Positions 9,910 to 18,913 of a DNA stretch of 64,000 bases are shown here, piece by piece. Made by a program: the position numbers and the translations under genes. The DNA is from Anaerolineales bacterium (GTDB lineage: Bacteria; Chloroflexota; Anaerolineae; Aggregatilineales; UBA2796). The notes under the pieces were generated by a model. That model made no database searches, had not been told where the DNA came from, and saw only the letters and a program-made list of their open reading frames with translations. The DNA is taken from NCBI GenBank assembly GCA_015075625.1, contig JABTTZ010000001.1, positions 1,178,001 through 1,242,000 of the forward strand, in the 5' to 3' direction. Each line of letters starts with the position of its first letter. Position 1 is the first letter of the stretch.

Positions 9910-9961
9910 CGCCCGCCGCTAAAGCAGCGGGCTAAGAGAACCACCCCTACGGGGCTTGAAA
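9910..9961. repeat. Second copy of the palindromic intergenic repeat in this gap
   Basis: CCCGCCGCTAAAGCAGCGGGCT then CCACCCCTACGGGGCTTGAA, close to the 2401 unit. The rest of the 9720-10062 gap shows no ORF worth reporting. Confidence 0.75.
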
Positions 9962-10062
9962 GACAAAAATGCCATTCATCATTCCCCCTTCTCCTTGCGA
10001 AAGACGAGGGTAGGGCATGAGGGCAGCGGGGGACGACCCTCTGGGCTTAATTCGGATAGGCG

Positions 10063-11004
10063 CTAAGCCAGCACCGCCTCAATGCGGGTGATCACCTCTG
10101 GAGTCAGGGTCACATTGGCGGCGGCAACGTTATCCTCCAACTGGGCAACTTTCGTTGCCCCGATGATTGCGCTGCTCACACCGGGCTGACGCAATATCCA
10201 CGCCAATGCCAACTGCGAACGGGTGATCCCCAAGTCATCGGCAATCGGTTTCAACGCCTTCACCTTGTTTACATTCGTCTCGGTCAGGAAGCGTTCTCTC
10301 ACCCACCCCTCGCGGGCAAAACGCGAATCTTCGGGCAAGCCGCTGTCATACTTCCCTGTCAATAAGCCCTGGGCAAGGGGCGAAAAGACCACTAAACCCA
10401 TACCATTCGGCTCGGCGACGGGCAGCACATCCTTTTCAACAGCATCGCGCCAGACCATCGAATACTGCGGTTGATCGGTTTGGGGCGGGTAATACCCACC
10501 CTTTGCACAGATATCCAGCGCTTCCCGAATCTGCGCCCCCGACCAGACCGATGTTCCCCAGTATAAAACCTTCCCCATCCGCACCAAATCATCCATCGCA
10601 CGGATCGTCTCAATCATGGGCGTGTCCGGGTCGGGACGGTGGCAAAAGTAAATATCCACATAGTCTGTCCCAAGCCGTTGCAGGCTTTTATCGATGCTCT
10701 CAAAGATGTGCTTGCGTGACAAGCCTTGATCATTCACATCGTCGGACATGGGCCAAAAGACCTTTGTAGCAATGACAAGAGTGTGTCGGGGGTATTTCTT
10801 CAGCACCGCACCCATCTGTTTTTCTGCCTCGCCGCGCCCGTAAACATCGGCAAGATCGAAGTAATTGATCCCGTTGGCATAGGCGGCTTCAACCACCTCT
10901 TTGGCAGTGTCCTCAGCAACCTTCCCCTCACCATAATTGATCCATCCCCCAAAGGAAATGGCGCTGACTTTCATTCCGGCATGTCCTAGCCGTCGATACT
11001 GCAT
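10063..11004 (-). CDS. Aldo/keto reductase family oxidoreductase
   Basis: A 313-residue NAD(P)H-dependent oxidoreductase of the voltage-gated-K+-channel-beta / YghZ-like AKR branch. The start is the ATG at 11004 (MQYRRLGHAG), preceded by an AGGAG Shine-Dalgarno; the longer frame to 11076 has no such support. The AKR catalytic tetrad is visible: Asp50 and Tyr55 (FDLADVYGRG), Lys81 (IATKVFW) and His122 (YFCHRPD). A Gly/Ser-rich cofactor-binding C-terminal segment (SSAIIGATK) is also present. The physiological substrate cannot be read from sequence. It stands alone on the - strand, divergent from the YCII gene. Confidence 0.9.
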   Translation of the reverse strand: MQYRRLGHAGMKVSAISFGGWINYGEGKVAEDTAKEVVEAAYANGINYFDLADVYGRGEAEKQMGAVLKKYPRHTLVIATKVFWPMSDDVNDQGLSRKHIFESIDKSLQRLGTDYVDIYFCHRPDPDTPMIETIRAMDDLVRMGKVLYWGTSVWSGAQIREALDICAKGGYYPPQTDQPQYSMVWRDAVEKDVLPVAEPNGMGLVVFSPLAQGLLTGKYDSGLPEDSRFAREGWVRERFLTETNVNKVKALKPIADDLGITRSQLALAWILRQPGVSSAIIGATKVAQLEDNVAAANVTLTPEVITRIEAVLA

Positions 11005-11286
11005 AATCCTGTTCTCCTGGGTGAATCTAGTTATGAGACGAATGTGCCTCATTGCTCTATGCCTTAAAAGACACAAGGCGAGGCAGCAGCGGATGAGCGC
11101 AAATCGATAACGCCTATAATCATAGTCAGAGATGACTGAGTTTGCCCAAAAAATGAGAGGAAGATGAGTGAGATAAGACCTATGTCATGGTGGGAAGGTC
11201 GCCCGCGACGTATGTATAGAAACGGCAGCACCTTGCCGTTTTCATCAGCATAAAGCCCAATCAAAGGCAGTGAGGAACATCCGACC

Positions 11287-11637
11287 ATGAAGTACATTTT
11301 CTTGCGCTACGAAAAAGAAGCCAGCCGTCAGGCGTGGACTCCTGAGGATTTCCAAAAGGAAATGAGCGACTACAAGGTTTTTGGGGCAGAGCTACAGTCT
11401 CGGAATCTAATGATCGGAGGCGAGGCGCTCCATGATACGAATACGGCAACGACAGCACGCTTCCGCGAGAGGAAAACGCTCACGACGGATGGTCTTTTTG
11501 CCGAGACTCATGAGCAGCTAGGCGGATTCTATATCGTGGATGGCAAAGACCTTGACGAGGCAAGCGAACTGGCGGCAAAGATTCCCGGCGCAGCCGAGGG
11601 CTGTGTTGAAATCCGTCCGTTGGTTGTCTTTGAGTAA
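11287..11637 (+). CDS. YCII/DGPF-domain protein
   Basis: A 116-residue single-domain ferredoxin-like protein starting MKYIFLRYEKE and ending VEIRPLVVFE, typical of the YCII-related (DGPF) family. The motif GGFYIVDGKDLDEASELAAKIP is the usual second half of the fold. Members of this family are commonly encoded next to ECF42-type sigma factors, and exactly such a gene, now broken, follows 11 bp downstream. Molecular function in the family is poorly defined; a small-molecule or regulatory role is inferred only from that association. Confidence 0.85.
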   Translation: MKYIFLRYEKEASRQAWTPEDFQKEMSDYKVFGAELQSRNLMIGGEALHDTNTATTARFRERKTLTTDGLFAETHEQLGGFYIVDGKDLDEASELAAKIPGAAEGCVEIRPLVVFE

Positions 11638-11648
11638 TCAGAGGGGTC

Positions 11649-11853
11649 ATGACCGAGACGGCGGCGGTTATTGAGCGCATCGTTCAAGACGAATACGGGC
11701 GTATCCTTACGGCGGTGATCAGCCCGCATCGGGGACATTGCCACGGCTGAAGATACCCTTCAAGAAGCGCTGATCGAGGCGCTGGAGCGGTGGGAGGTGG
11801 TGGGTATCCCCCGCAGCCCCGCCGCATGGCTGACAACGACAGCAGAGGGGTGA
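11649..11853 (+). pseudogene. Frameshifted, truncated ECF (ECF42-like) RNA polymerase sigma factor
   Basis: ATG 11649 opens a frame reading MTETAAVIERIVQDEYGRILTAVIS, the N-terminus of an ECF42/SigJ-type sigma factor. It then runs out of frame. A one-base shift near 11720 restores RIGDIATAEDTLQEALIEALERW, followed by GIPRSPAAWLTTTA, the canonical region 2. The frame stops at 11851-11853 exactly where TTARNRAIDRLRR would normally follow. Only ~68 of the ~400 residues remain, so region 4 and the C-terminal extension are gone. It is a decayed partner of the upstream YCII gene. Confidence 0.8.
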
Positions 11854-11893
11854 GGCGGGCATCCCAGGATTGGTTCTTTGAAAGACGCCCCCC

Positions 11894-11922
11894 TTGTCAA
11901 CAAAACACCTTCGCTGTACAGT
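11894..11922 (+). promoter_or_regulatory. Predicted sigma70-type promoter
   Basis: TTGTCA (11894-11899), a 17-bp spacer and TACAGT (11917-11922) lie ~40 bp before the ATG of the small protein / NUDIX pair. Confidence 0.5.
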
Positions 11923-11961
11923 AGGGCAGAATCCTACGGTCTGATCAAAACCAGAGGCATC

Positions 11962-12216
11962 ATGAGCGACGATCCAAAACCGGCAATGACACCCCCCGCC
12001 GATAACGGTGGGAGCGCCCAAGAAAATGCAGTAAACCGCCTGAGTGGGGAAGCCGCCCCTGACCTCTCGCCAGAGGAATTTGCCCGCTTGCAGCGGCGGG
12101 GCGAGACGATTGACATTGACTCGCGGGGGCGTGTGCGTGTGGATCGCTTGGCGGAAGATAACCCGGGCGTTTCCCTTCGTAAACGACGGGCATGGTATAG
12201 CCCAATCACCCTATGA
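11962..12216 (+). CDS. Small hypothetical protein coupled to a NUDIX hydrolase
   Basis: An 84-residue hydrophilic protein (MSDDPKPAMTPPADNGG...), not recognised. ATG 11962 has an AGAGG five bases upstream and follows a good promoter; the frame could extend to 11878, but that would cover the promoter. It ends in an ATGA overlap (12213-12216) with the NUDIX gene, indicating translational coupling. The C-terminal half (LSPEEFARLQRRGETIDID) looks like a short charged helix plus strand. It has no membrane segment or signal. Confidence 0.6.
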   Translation: MSDDPKPAMTPPADNGGSAQENAVNRLSGEAAPDLSPEEFARLQRRGETIDIDSRGRVRVDRLAEDNPGVSLRKRRAWYSPITL

Positions 12217-12854
12217 CAAGCACCATCCCTCCGATCACATTGGATGTTTTGCGGGCAGCCCTGGCGCTCCCCAACTTCGACGTGATCGCCGCACGGATGC
12301 GGATGGCGCCTTCCGTGCGCCCTTTTCAGCGGTTGGAGCGCGAGGGGAAGGCGAAACAATCCGCCGTCCTCATGCTCACTTACCCCCACCCGCCCTCGCC
12401 CGATTTGCATCTTGTTCTCATCCAGCGTGCCGAAGGGCATGGGGCGCATAGTGGGCAGATCAGCTTTCCCGGTGGGCGTCAAGAGGCGGGCGAAACGCCT
12501 ATCGAAACGGCGCTCCGCGAAACAGATGAGGAAGTGGGCGCAAACGGGGCAGATATCTTAGGGCAATTTGAATCGCTCTATGTGCCGCCCAGCGATTTTG
12601 AGATTCACCCTGTCATTGGCTACACCCCCCTGCGCCCTGAGTGGAAGCCTCATGCAGCGGAAGTCGCCGCCATCCTTGAAGCGCCGCTCTCCGTGCTGCT
12701 GGATGATTCGCTCAAGGGGCATGAGCCGTTTGTGCGGGGTGAGATCACCTTTGAGAAGCACTACTACCTCATCTGCGGGCAGCAGGTCTGGGGGGCAACA
12801 GCGATTTTGCTCTCCGAACTGGAGAGGCGGCTGCGGGCGGTCTTAGCCGAGTAA
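12213..12854 (+). CDS. NUDIX hydrolase, CoA-pyrophosphatase (NudL/YeaB) type
   Basis: A 213-residue protein with a complete NUDIX box at residues ~88-110 (G-RQEAG-E-TPIETAL-RETDEEVGA). The box is preceded by the family signature LVLIQRAEGHGAHSGQISFPGG, which resembles the CoA-pyrophosphatase pre-motif. Likely role: Mg2+-dependent cleavage of CoA or related nucleotide diphosphates in the cytoplasm; the substrate is inferred from that motif. It overlaps the upstream small ORF by 4 bp. Confidence 0.88.
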   Translation: MTSTIPPITLDVLRAALALPNFDVIAARMRMAPSVRPFQRLEREGKAKQSAVLMLTYPHPPSPDLHLVLIQRAEGHGAHSGQISFPGGRQEAGETPIETALRETDEEVGANGADILGQFESLYVPPSDFEIHPVIGYTPLRPEWKPHAAEVAAILEAPLSVLLDDSLKGHEPFVRGEITFEKHYYLICGQQVWGATAILLSELERRLRAVLAE

Positions 12855-12864
12855 CGTTCACCGC

Positions 12865-13236
12865 TCAGGCGGGTTTCGGCGTCTCCAACATGGTGCGGAT
12901 ACGTTCGCTCAGTTCGTCAATGCGGATCGGTTTTGCCATCCACGAATCCGCCCCGACACTTTTCGCTATGGCTGCCACATCGGCATGAGCCGAGACAACT
13001 AATACCGGTATTTTCTGAAGTTCGGGCGTCCCCCGCATAAAGCGCAAGGTGGTATCCCCAGAGGCGTTGGGCATCATCAAATCCATGATGATCAGATCGG
13101 GCAAGGCACGCAGGGCAGTTTTCACCCCTTCTAAGCCATCTTCCGCCTCGATCACCTCATGCCCCAGTGAATCCAACAGATCACTAATCAACTGACGCAT
13201 ATCGGGGGAGTCTTCAACGATCAATATCTTTGCCAT
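12865..13236 (-). CDS. Single-domain response regulator (CheY-like receiver)
   Basis: A 123-residue receiver domain with no output domain. Acidic pocket Glu8/Asp9 (ILIVEDS), phospho-acceptor Asp52 (LIIMDLMMPN), Ser82 (VVSAHAD) and Lys102 (MAKPIRID) are all present. It probably relays phosphate or binds a partner kinase. No histidine kinase is adjacent; soluble kinase genes lie 4 kb and further away on the opposite strand. Confidence 0.92.
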   Translation of the reverse strand: MAKILIVEDSPDMRQLISDLLDSLGHEVIEAEDGLEGVKTALRALPDLIIMDLMMPNASGDTTLRFMRGTPELQKIPVLVVSAHADVAAIAKSVGADSWMAKPIRIDELSERIRTMLETPKPA

Positions 13237-13318
13237 GTGGTCGCCACTCGTTTCCTACCCATTCGTAGAATACCCCAAATAGTACCATGTGGTGGGCGAA
13301 AGGCAACCTCGCCCCGCC

Positions 13319-15799
13319 TTAGCCATCCTTCAGAGGGTTGCGCGTAAGCGTTAGATCGCTTGTTGGTTCAGACTGCCCAACGATTTTCGCTGTCTCAAAG
13401 GGACGGTTGGCGGTGAACTCGACCACACCATTTTCGTGATACCACAGAGGCGCTTTGCGATCATCAATCAGCACCTCTGTCGGCTCGCTAACAACGCCAT
13501 AGATGCGACAGCGGACGCGCTTGTAGCCGGGATCAAATTTTCCCGCTTGCCGCCAACTGAGCATCAAGCCACCATCGCTCGTCGCCTTGCAGGTGAAATA
13601 GAGCCAGCGGTAAACCCCTTTCTGATAGTCCAACCCCTCCCCGGCATCCTCATAAAGCGTGATCTCGCCATCCCCTCGGTAGGCGTTCAGCGCCAACTCG
13701 GTGATCGGCTTTTCCCCCACATATTGCTGCACCGTCCACATCGGAATGACATGCCCCGCCCGAATGAAGATGGGCAGTGTCTCCAACGAAGCGGGGATAG
13801 TGATTGTCCGTCCACCCTCATAGCCTTCCCCGCTGAAAAAGTCATACCAACGCCCTTTGGGAAGGCGCACATCCCGTTTTGTTGCCCCTTTTTCAACCAC
13901 TGGGGCAACCAGTATTGACTCCCCAACCATATAGGCATCCTCAATGCCCCGCAGCGCCTCATCCGCCGGATCAGCCAGCAGCAGCGGGCGAATCATCGGT
14001 TTGCCATTCTGTGTACATTCGGCAAAGACAGAATACAGGTAAGGGAGCAGTTCATAGCGCAGTTCAATGATGCGCTTGGCAATCTGTTCTGTCTCCGCCC
14101 CAAATGCCCAGGGTTCTTGGGGGCGTGTCCCCGCCGAGGTGTGAACACGAAAGAAGGGCATCAGCGCCGCTAGTTGCAGAAAGCGGGTGAAAAGTTCCGG
14201 CTCACAATCGCCAAAAAAGCCGCCCACGTCCGGTCCCGTGAACGCCAACCCCGCCAACCCCGAATTCACCGTCATACTGATTGCCAGCTTCAGATGATCC
14301 CAATCCGAGACGTTATCGCCCGTCCAGTTGGAGGCGTAGCGCTGCGCTCCGGCGTGCGCCGCCCGAACGATATTGAACGGACGTTTATCAGGACGCGCTT
14401 TTTCCAGCGCCTCGCGGCTGGCGCGTGCCATGAGCATCCCATAGACATTGTGCATTTCAACGTGGCTTGCCCCTTGCCCTTCAAAATCGTGACGCACGGC
14501 ATCGGGCATCTCTGTTTTGCTCCCTCGGTTGAAGATCACCGGTTCGTTCATATCGTTCCACACGCCCGCAATCCCCGGCTTGAGGATCGCTTCAAAGTGG
14601 GCGCGCCACCAGATTCGCGCCTTGCCGCTGGTGAAATCGGGAAAGACTGAATCCGCCGCCCAAACGGGTCCGATAAAGGGTTTGCCATTCGGATATTTGA
14701 GGTAGATATTTTCGGACAGCCCGCTTTGATAAACGCTGTAGGTGGGATCTACCTTGATTCCAGGATCGAGAATCGCCACTGTCTTAAAGCCCTGATCGGC
14801 AAGCTCCCCAATCAACACTGCCGGAGCGGGGAAATCTACCGGATTCCACGTAAAGCAGCGGTAGCCATCCATGTAATCAATATCAAGGTAGAGCGCATCA
14901 CAGGGGATGTTCCGGCGGCGCAGTTCATTGGCAATTTCGCGCACCTTGTCAGCGGGGGTGTAGCTCCAACGGCTGAGGTGAAAGCCGAGCGCCCAAAGCG
15001 GCGGCATGGGCATTCGTCCGGTCAGTTCCGTGTAGCGGGCAAGGACGGCATCGGCGTCCCGCCCGACAATCTGATAATAGCGGAACTCCCCTAACTCTGA
15101 GGCAAAGACAAGTTGATCGCGCTGTGCTGCCCCCACATCAACATACCCCCGACTGGGGTTATCCCAAAACAAGCCGCTGGCAAATGAACCCTGAACACCC
15201 AAATAGAACGGAATGGTGAAATAGCTAGGGAGTTTCTTTCGCGCTGTGCCAACCGGATCGGTGTTCCAAATGGGGTAGCGCGTCCCGCGTAGATCAATCC
15301 CCACAGGCTGCGACGCCAAACCTAGACAGGCTTCCTCGACGGGAAGTGTGCGCGTCAGGGTCATTTCGCCCTCTCGCCATGCCAGCGGTTCGGCATCCGC
15401 CGCGATCACTGATCTGGCAGCGTTGAGGAAGGTCAGGCGGGCATCGGTGCGGCTCACCTGACAGATAATTTCCCCCGCCGAGAGGCTGATCGCCTCATCG
15501 GTCTCGCCAATTGTGTAGGGGGCATCGCTCCACATGACCTTTGCTACCGCGTAGGAAAAGGGGACGGGAAACTTTCCCGACGGCTGAAAGCGAACTTGGA
15601 TCATGTCCGGCGTGATCACGCTCAGCCGCAGCACCCCTTGCTGGCAGGTAAGCGTGATTCCCCGTTCGCTGGCGGTGTAGCCCGTCACTTTTCCCGGTGT
15701 GCTGAACGTCCCACTTGGTGTTTGCCGTCCATAGCGCCGCTCCGCCAACCAGCGTCGAATCTGGTAGCGAAGTTTCGCCCGTTCAATGCTGCGATCCAT
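13319..15799 (-). CDS. Glycoside hydrolase family 31 (alpha-glucosidase/alpha-xylosidase type)
   Basis: An 826-residue retaining glycosidase with no signal peptide, so probably cytoplasmic. The N-terminal galactose-mutarotase-like beta domain precedes a (beta/alpha)8 barrel. The nucleophile motif GVWNDMNEP lies near residue ~412 (Asp) and the acid/base segment NWTGDNVSDWDHL near ~493, both diagnostic of GH31. The C-terminus carries the proximal and distal beta domains (GRWYDFFSGEGYEGG). The ATG at 15799 is preceded by AGGGGACAGGG. It lies 19 bp downstream of the BenE-like transporter on the same strand; a functional link is not obvious. Linkage specificity is not determinable. Confidence 0.93.
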   Translation of the reverse strand: MDRSIERAKLRYQIRRWLAERRYGRQTPSGTFSTPGKVTGYTASERGITLTCQQGVLRLSVITPDMIQVRFQPSGKFPVPFSYAVAKVMWSDAPYTIGETDEAISLSAGEIICQVSRTDARLTFLNAARSVIAADAEPLAWREGEMTLTRTLPVEEACLGLASQPVGIDLRGTRYPIWNTDPVGTARKKLPSYFTIPFYLGVQGSFASGLFWDNPSRGYVDVGAAQRDQLVFASELGEFRYYQIVGRDADAVLARYTELTGRMPMPPLWALGFHLSRWSYTPADKVREIANELRRRNIPCDALYLDIDYMDGYRCFTWNPVDFPAPAVLIGELADQGFKTVAILDPGIKVDPTYSVYQSGLSENIYLKYPNGKPFIGPVWAADSVFPDFTSGKARIWWRAHFEAILKPGIAGVWNDMNEPVIFNRGSKTEMPDAVRHDFEGQGASHVEMHNVYGMLMARASREALEKARPDKRPFNIVRAAHAGAQRYASNWTGDNVSDWDHLKLAISMTVNSGLAGLAFTGPDVGGFFGDCEPELFTRFLQLAALMPFFRVHTSAGTRPQEPWAFGAETEQIAKRIIELRYELLPYLYSVFAECTQNGKPMIRPLLLADPADEALRGIEDAYMVGESILVAPVVEKGATKRDVRLPKGRWYDFFSGEGYEGGRTITIPASLETLPIFIRAGHVIPMWTVQQYVGEKPITELALNAYRGDGEITLYEDAGEGLDYQKGVYRWLYFTCKATSDGGLMLSWRQAGKFDPGYKRVRCRIYGVVSEPTEVLIDDRKAPLWYHENGVVEFTANRPFETAKIVGQSEPTSDLTLTRNPLKDG

Positions 15800-15818
15800 G
15801 CCCTGTCCCCTTATTTTA

Positions 15819-17045
15819 TCAGGTGCGTCTGCCCTGTTTTTCGTGCTTTCCCCACTGCATCACCGCATACACCAATACCCCTGCTACCAAGCCCCAAAAC
15901 GGCGCGGCAATGCCCATCCATGTGAAATTAGCGGCGGTGCAGAGGAACGCCACCAGCCCTGCCTCCTGATTTGCGCTGTCTGCCATTGCTCCCGATAGTG
16001 CCGTGATCAGAACACCAACCAGTGCCAAACCAGCAATGGCGGCGATCAGTGCCGAGGGCAATCCGGCAAAGACAGCGGCAATCGTCGCCGCGAACGAGCC
16101 AATAAGCATATACCACACGCCGGAGGCAAATGCTGCGGCAAAGCGTTTCGTCGGGTCGGGGTGTGCTTCCTCTCCGGCGGCGATTGCTGCTGTGATGGCA
16201 GCAAGGGTGATGCCATGTCCACCAAAGGGGGCAGTCACCACCGAGGCAGCCCCGGTGATCGTCGTTGCCTCATCAATGTTTGTGTCGTATCCGGCGGCAC
16301 GCATCACCGCCAATGCGGGCGCATTTTGTGCCGTCACCGCCAGCGCAAAGAGGGGAAGCGCCAACCCCAAGAGCGCCTCAAGGGTGAAGGTCGGTGCGGT
16401 GAGGACGGGCGTCGTCAACAGGAACGATACCCCCTCTAGGTGGATTTTCCCACCAAGCGCGGCAATCGCCAACCCCACGACGAGCGCCCCCGCTGCCGGA
16501 GCGCGAAATTTCACCCGCCGCAGGGCAAAAAAGACGAACGCCATACCAATGACAAGGATGGGTTCGGTGGGCAAGACATTGAATAAATTGACCCCAAAAC
16601 GGAGCAGCACCCCTCCCAACATGCCCATCACCACAGGGCGTGGCACAAGACGCATCACCCGCCCAAACAACCCCGACACCCCTAAAAGGGTCATGGCGAC
16701 GCCCGCCACAAGATATGCCCCAATTGCCTCTGAATAGGTGTAATGGGCAAGGCTGGTCACCAAGAGCGCCGCCCCGGGCGTTGACCATGCGGCAACAACA
16801 GGCTGCCGAAACCACAGCGACAAAAAGACACTGGTCACGCCTGTTCCGAAGGTCACTGCCCAAATCCATGAGGCGGTTTGGGCGGGGGGAAGGGCGGCAT
16901 TGCTTGCCGCCTGAAAGACAATGGGCAGCGAGGCAGACACACCCACAAGGACAACGATCAGCCCCGTTAACCATGCCGTCACGCCCAATGCCGCTGGCAA
17001 GCCCCGTAGACCATCTCCTAAGCGTTGTCTCGGTTGGCGCAGCAT
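15819..17045 (-). CDS. BenE-family benzoate/H+ symporter-like permease
   Basis: A ~408-residue polytopic inner-membrane protein with about 12 hydrophobic segments and BenE-family motifs (SASLPIVFQAASNA, VVAAWSTPGAALL, PFGGHGITLAAITAAIA). The family takes up benzoate or other aromatic acids with protons. There is no aromatic-degradation gene nearby, so the substrate is open. The frame can also start at a TTG (17051, two codons earlier); I prefer ATG 17045. Confidence 0.88.
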   Translation of the reverse strand: MLRQPRQRLGDGLRGLPAALGVTAWLTGLIVVLVGVSASLPIVFQAASNAALPPAQTASWIWAVTFGTGVTSVFLSLWFRQPVVAAWSTPGAALLVTSLAHYTYSEAIGAYLVAGVAMTLLGVSGLFGRVMRLVPRPVVMGMLGGVLLRFGVNLFNVLPTEPILVIGMAFVFFALRRVKFRAPAAGALVVGLAIAALGGKIHLEGVSFLLTTPVLTAPTFTLEALLGLALPLFALAVTAQNAPALAVMRAAGYDTNIDEATTITGAASVVTAPFGGHGITLAAITAAIAAGEEAHPDPTKRFAAAFASGVWYMLIGSFAATIAAVFAGLPSALIAAIAGLALVGVLITALSGAMADSANQEAGLVAFLCTAANFTWMGIAAPFWGLVAGVLVYAVMQWGKHEKQGRRT

Positions 17046-17179
17046 GTTCAAGGTAGGGACTCTCTTTGTGGCGATAGATGGGTTTTGTCTGTGTTCATAT
17101 CCGCGTTATGATAGACGAAGTTCGTAAAGTTTGCCCATCACAGCCCAATTCCATTTTTTGAGGGGTGGTAAGACACGGC

Positions 17180-18046
17180 ATGAGCGATCAATCTCACGAT
17201 GCATTAGGAAAGGCGCGGGCAATCATCGCGTCGCTGCGCGGAACAAGCGAGAATACGCCCGACCACCTAAGCGACAGCCTAACCAAGGTGGATGCCCTCC
17301 TCGCGGCGGTGGGCGATGAGCTCAACGTTTTGCGCGGCGGTCTGGATGCCTTTAAGGTCGATACGGCGAAACTGAACTCTGTTATGGTGCATGAAATTCG
17401 TAAGCCAATGACGAGCATCCGGGGTTATACCGATTTGCTCTCCAAAACGGCGGGCGAAGCGCTTAACGACATGCAAAAAGGGTTCATCGACACCATCAAG
17501 AGTAACATTATCGCCCTTGAAGGGTTGGTGACGAACATCAGTGATTTTGGCAAGCTCAAAAATGGTGTCCTCAAGCTCAGCCCAAAGCCGACGCCCTTCC
17601 TCATGGTGTCCATGGATATCAAAAAGGGGGCGGGGGCGCTTGCCGATCAATTTGGGCATACGCTGACCGTCGAATCCGGACCAGACCTGCCCGAATTAGC
17701 GCTTGATACCATGTGGCTTTCCAAAGCCATTCTGCACCTTGTTCGCAATGCCGCCATGTATACCCCCAAAGGCGGGCAGATTAAAATCACCTTTATGCCC
17801 ACTGAAAGCGGTGGAATCACGATTAGCGTGATCGACAGCGGCATTGGGATGAAACCTGAGGACAGCGCCCGCATGGGAGAGCCATTCTTCCGTGCCGATC
17901 ACTCCTTAGTCACCTCCCAAAAGGGATATGGCTTGAGTATTCCGGTGGTTTGTGGTCTGCTAGCGCTGATGGGCAGTACCCTTGAGGTGGACTCCACCCT
18001 TGAGGCGGGCAGCACCTTCCGCTTTACTCTCCATAACCCTGCCTAA
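17180..18046 (+). CDS. Soluble histidine kinase
   Basis: A 288-residue cytoplasmic sensor kinase with no membrane segment or recognisable sensor domain. An N-terminal helical region (1-60) precedes HisKA with phospho-acceptor His71 (VMVHEIRKPMTSI) and the HATPase domain with N-box Asn190 (LHLVRNAAMYTP), DSGIGM (219-224) and GYGLSIP. The start is ATG 17180, although the frame is open from GTG 17165. Two bases separate its stop from the next gene. Partner regulator unknown; a single-domain receiver is encoded at 18914. Confidence 0.9.
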   Translation: MSDQSHDALGKARAIIASLRGTSENTPDHLSDSLTKVDALLAAVGDELNVLRGGLDAFKVDTAKLNSVMVHEIRKPMTSIRGYTDLLSKTAGEALNDMQKGFIDTIKSNIIALEGLVTNISDFGKLKNGVLKLSPKPTPFLMVSMDIKKGAGALADQFGHTLTVESGPDLPELALDTMWLSKAILHLVRNAAMYTPKGGQIKITFMPTESGGITISVIDSGIGMKPEDSARMGEPFFRADHSLVTSQKGYGLSIPVVCGLLALMGSTLEVDSTLEAGSTFRFTLHNPA

Positions 18047-18048
18047 CC

Positions 18049-18798
18049 ATGCCCAAAATTGACCTAAGCGGGCAAACGATTTACTATGACTCCCTCGGCA
18101 AGCCCGATAACCCGCCACTCTTGCTGATGCACGGGTGGTTGGAAGTTGGGCGTGATCACCTTGCCCTTGCTAACGAACTGGCGGCGGGCGGCTACCGTGT
18201 GATTGTCCCTGATCTCCCGGGGTATGGACGCAGCACGCCGCCGGAGCGCACCTACCCGACAGACTTTTACCAGCGCGATGCCCGTCTGATGGGTCAGTTT
18301 CTAGATGCCCTCGCTATCGAGAAAGCGCATGTGATGGGCTTTAGCGATGGCGGTGAGATTGCTCTGCTGATCGGGATCACCCGCCCAGAACGCTGCCGAT
18401 CTGTCGTTGCGTGGGGGGCAACCGGCTATTATGCCCCTGATTTGGGAGCATGGGTGCGCGATGCTATGCCTCGTCTAATCCCCCAAGCTAGCCACCGCGC
18501 CCGCCACCCAGGACAGACCATTGATGGCTGGCAAGCGGCGTGGATTGAGGCGTTCACGGCAATTGTCGCAGCAGGAGGCGATCTCAGCCTGAGCCATGCC
18601 GAGGATATAACCTGTCCCCTCTTGATCATGGTGGGGGAACACGATAGGTTAAACCCCGCTGCCGATGTCCAGCGCTTTGCCGAACGTGCTGGGGAACGGG
18701 CGCAGTTTGTCTTTTTCCCTACTGTGGGTCATGCCATTCACATCGAATCCCCCCAAGAATTCCTGAAAACCGTCCTCACCTTTTTGAAGCCTCTCTAG
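18049..18798 (+). CDS. Alpha/beta hydrolase
   Basis: A 249-residue single-domain hydrolase. The nucleophile elbow is GFSDGG (Ser99), the acid is Asp199 (MVGEHDRLNP) and the base is His228 (TVGHAIHIESP); the oxyanion HGW motif is at 28-30. It starts 2 bp after the histidine-kinase stop, so the two are probably co-transcribed. The substrate is not predictable. Confidence 0.9.
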   Translation: MPKIDLSGQTIYYDSLGKPDNPPLLLMHGWLEVGRDHLALANELAAGGYRVIVPDLPGYGRSTPPERTYPTDFYQRDARLMGQFLDALAIEKAHVMGFSDGGEIALLIGITRPERCRSVVAWGATGYYAPDLGAWVRDAMPRLIPQASHRARHPGQTIDGWQAAWIEAFTAIVAAGGDLSLSHAEDITCPLLIMVGEHDRLNPAADVQRFAERAGERAQFVFFPTVGHAIHIESPQEFLKTVLTFLKPL

Positions 18799-18861
18799 AA
18801 CAAAATCAATCCATTCCATTCCAAAAGTATCCCTTCCTAGAAAGATCAAGGCGTCACACGC

Positions 18862-18895
18862 TATAATCACTTTATCGTGCCTTATCGCTGATAAG
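18862..18895 (+). promoter_or_regulatory. Candidate -10 box and short inverted repeat before the response-regulator/GAF block
   Basis: A consensus TATAAT (18862-18867) lacks a good -35. It is followed by CTTATC-GCT-GATAAG (18881-18895), a perfect 6-bp inverted repeat that would sit in the 5' leader or act as an operator. ATG 18914 follows. Suggestive only. Confidence 0.35.
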
Positions 18896-18913
18896 TGGTA
18901 ACAGGTTATCATC

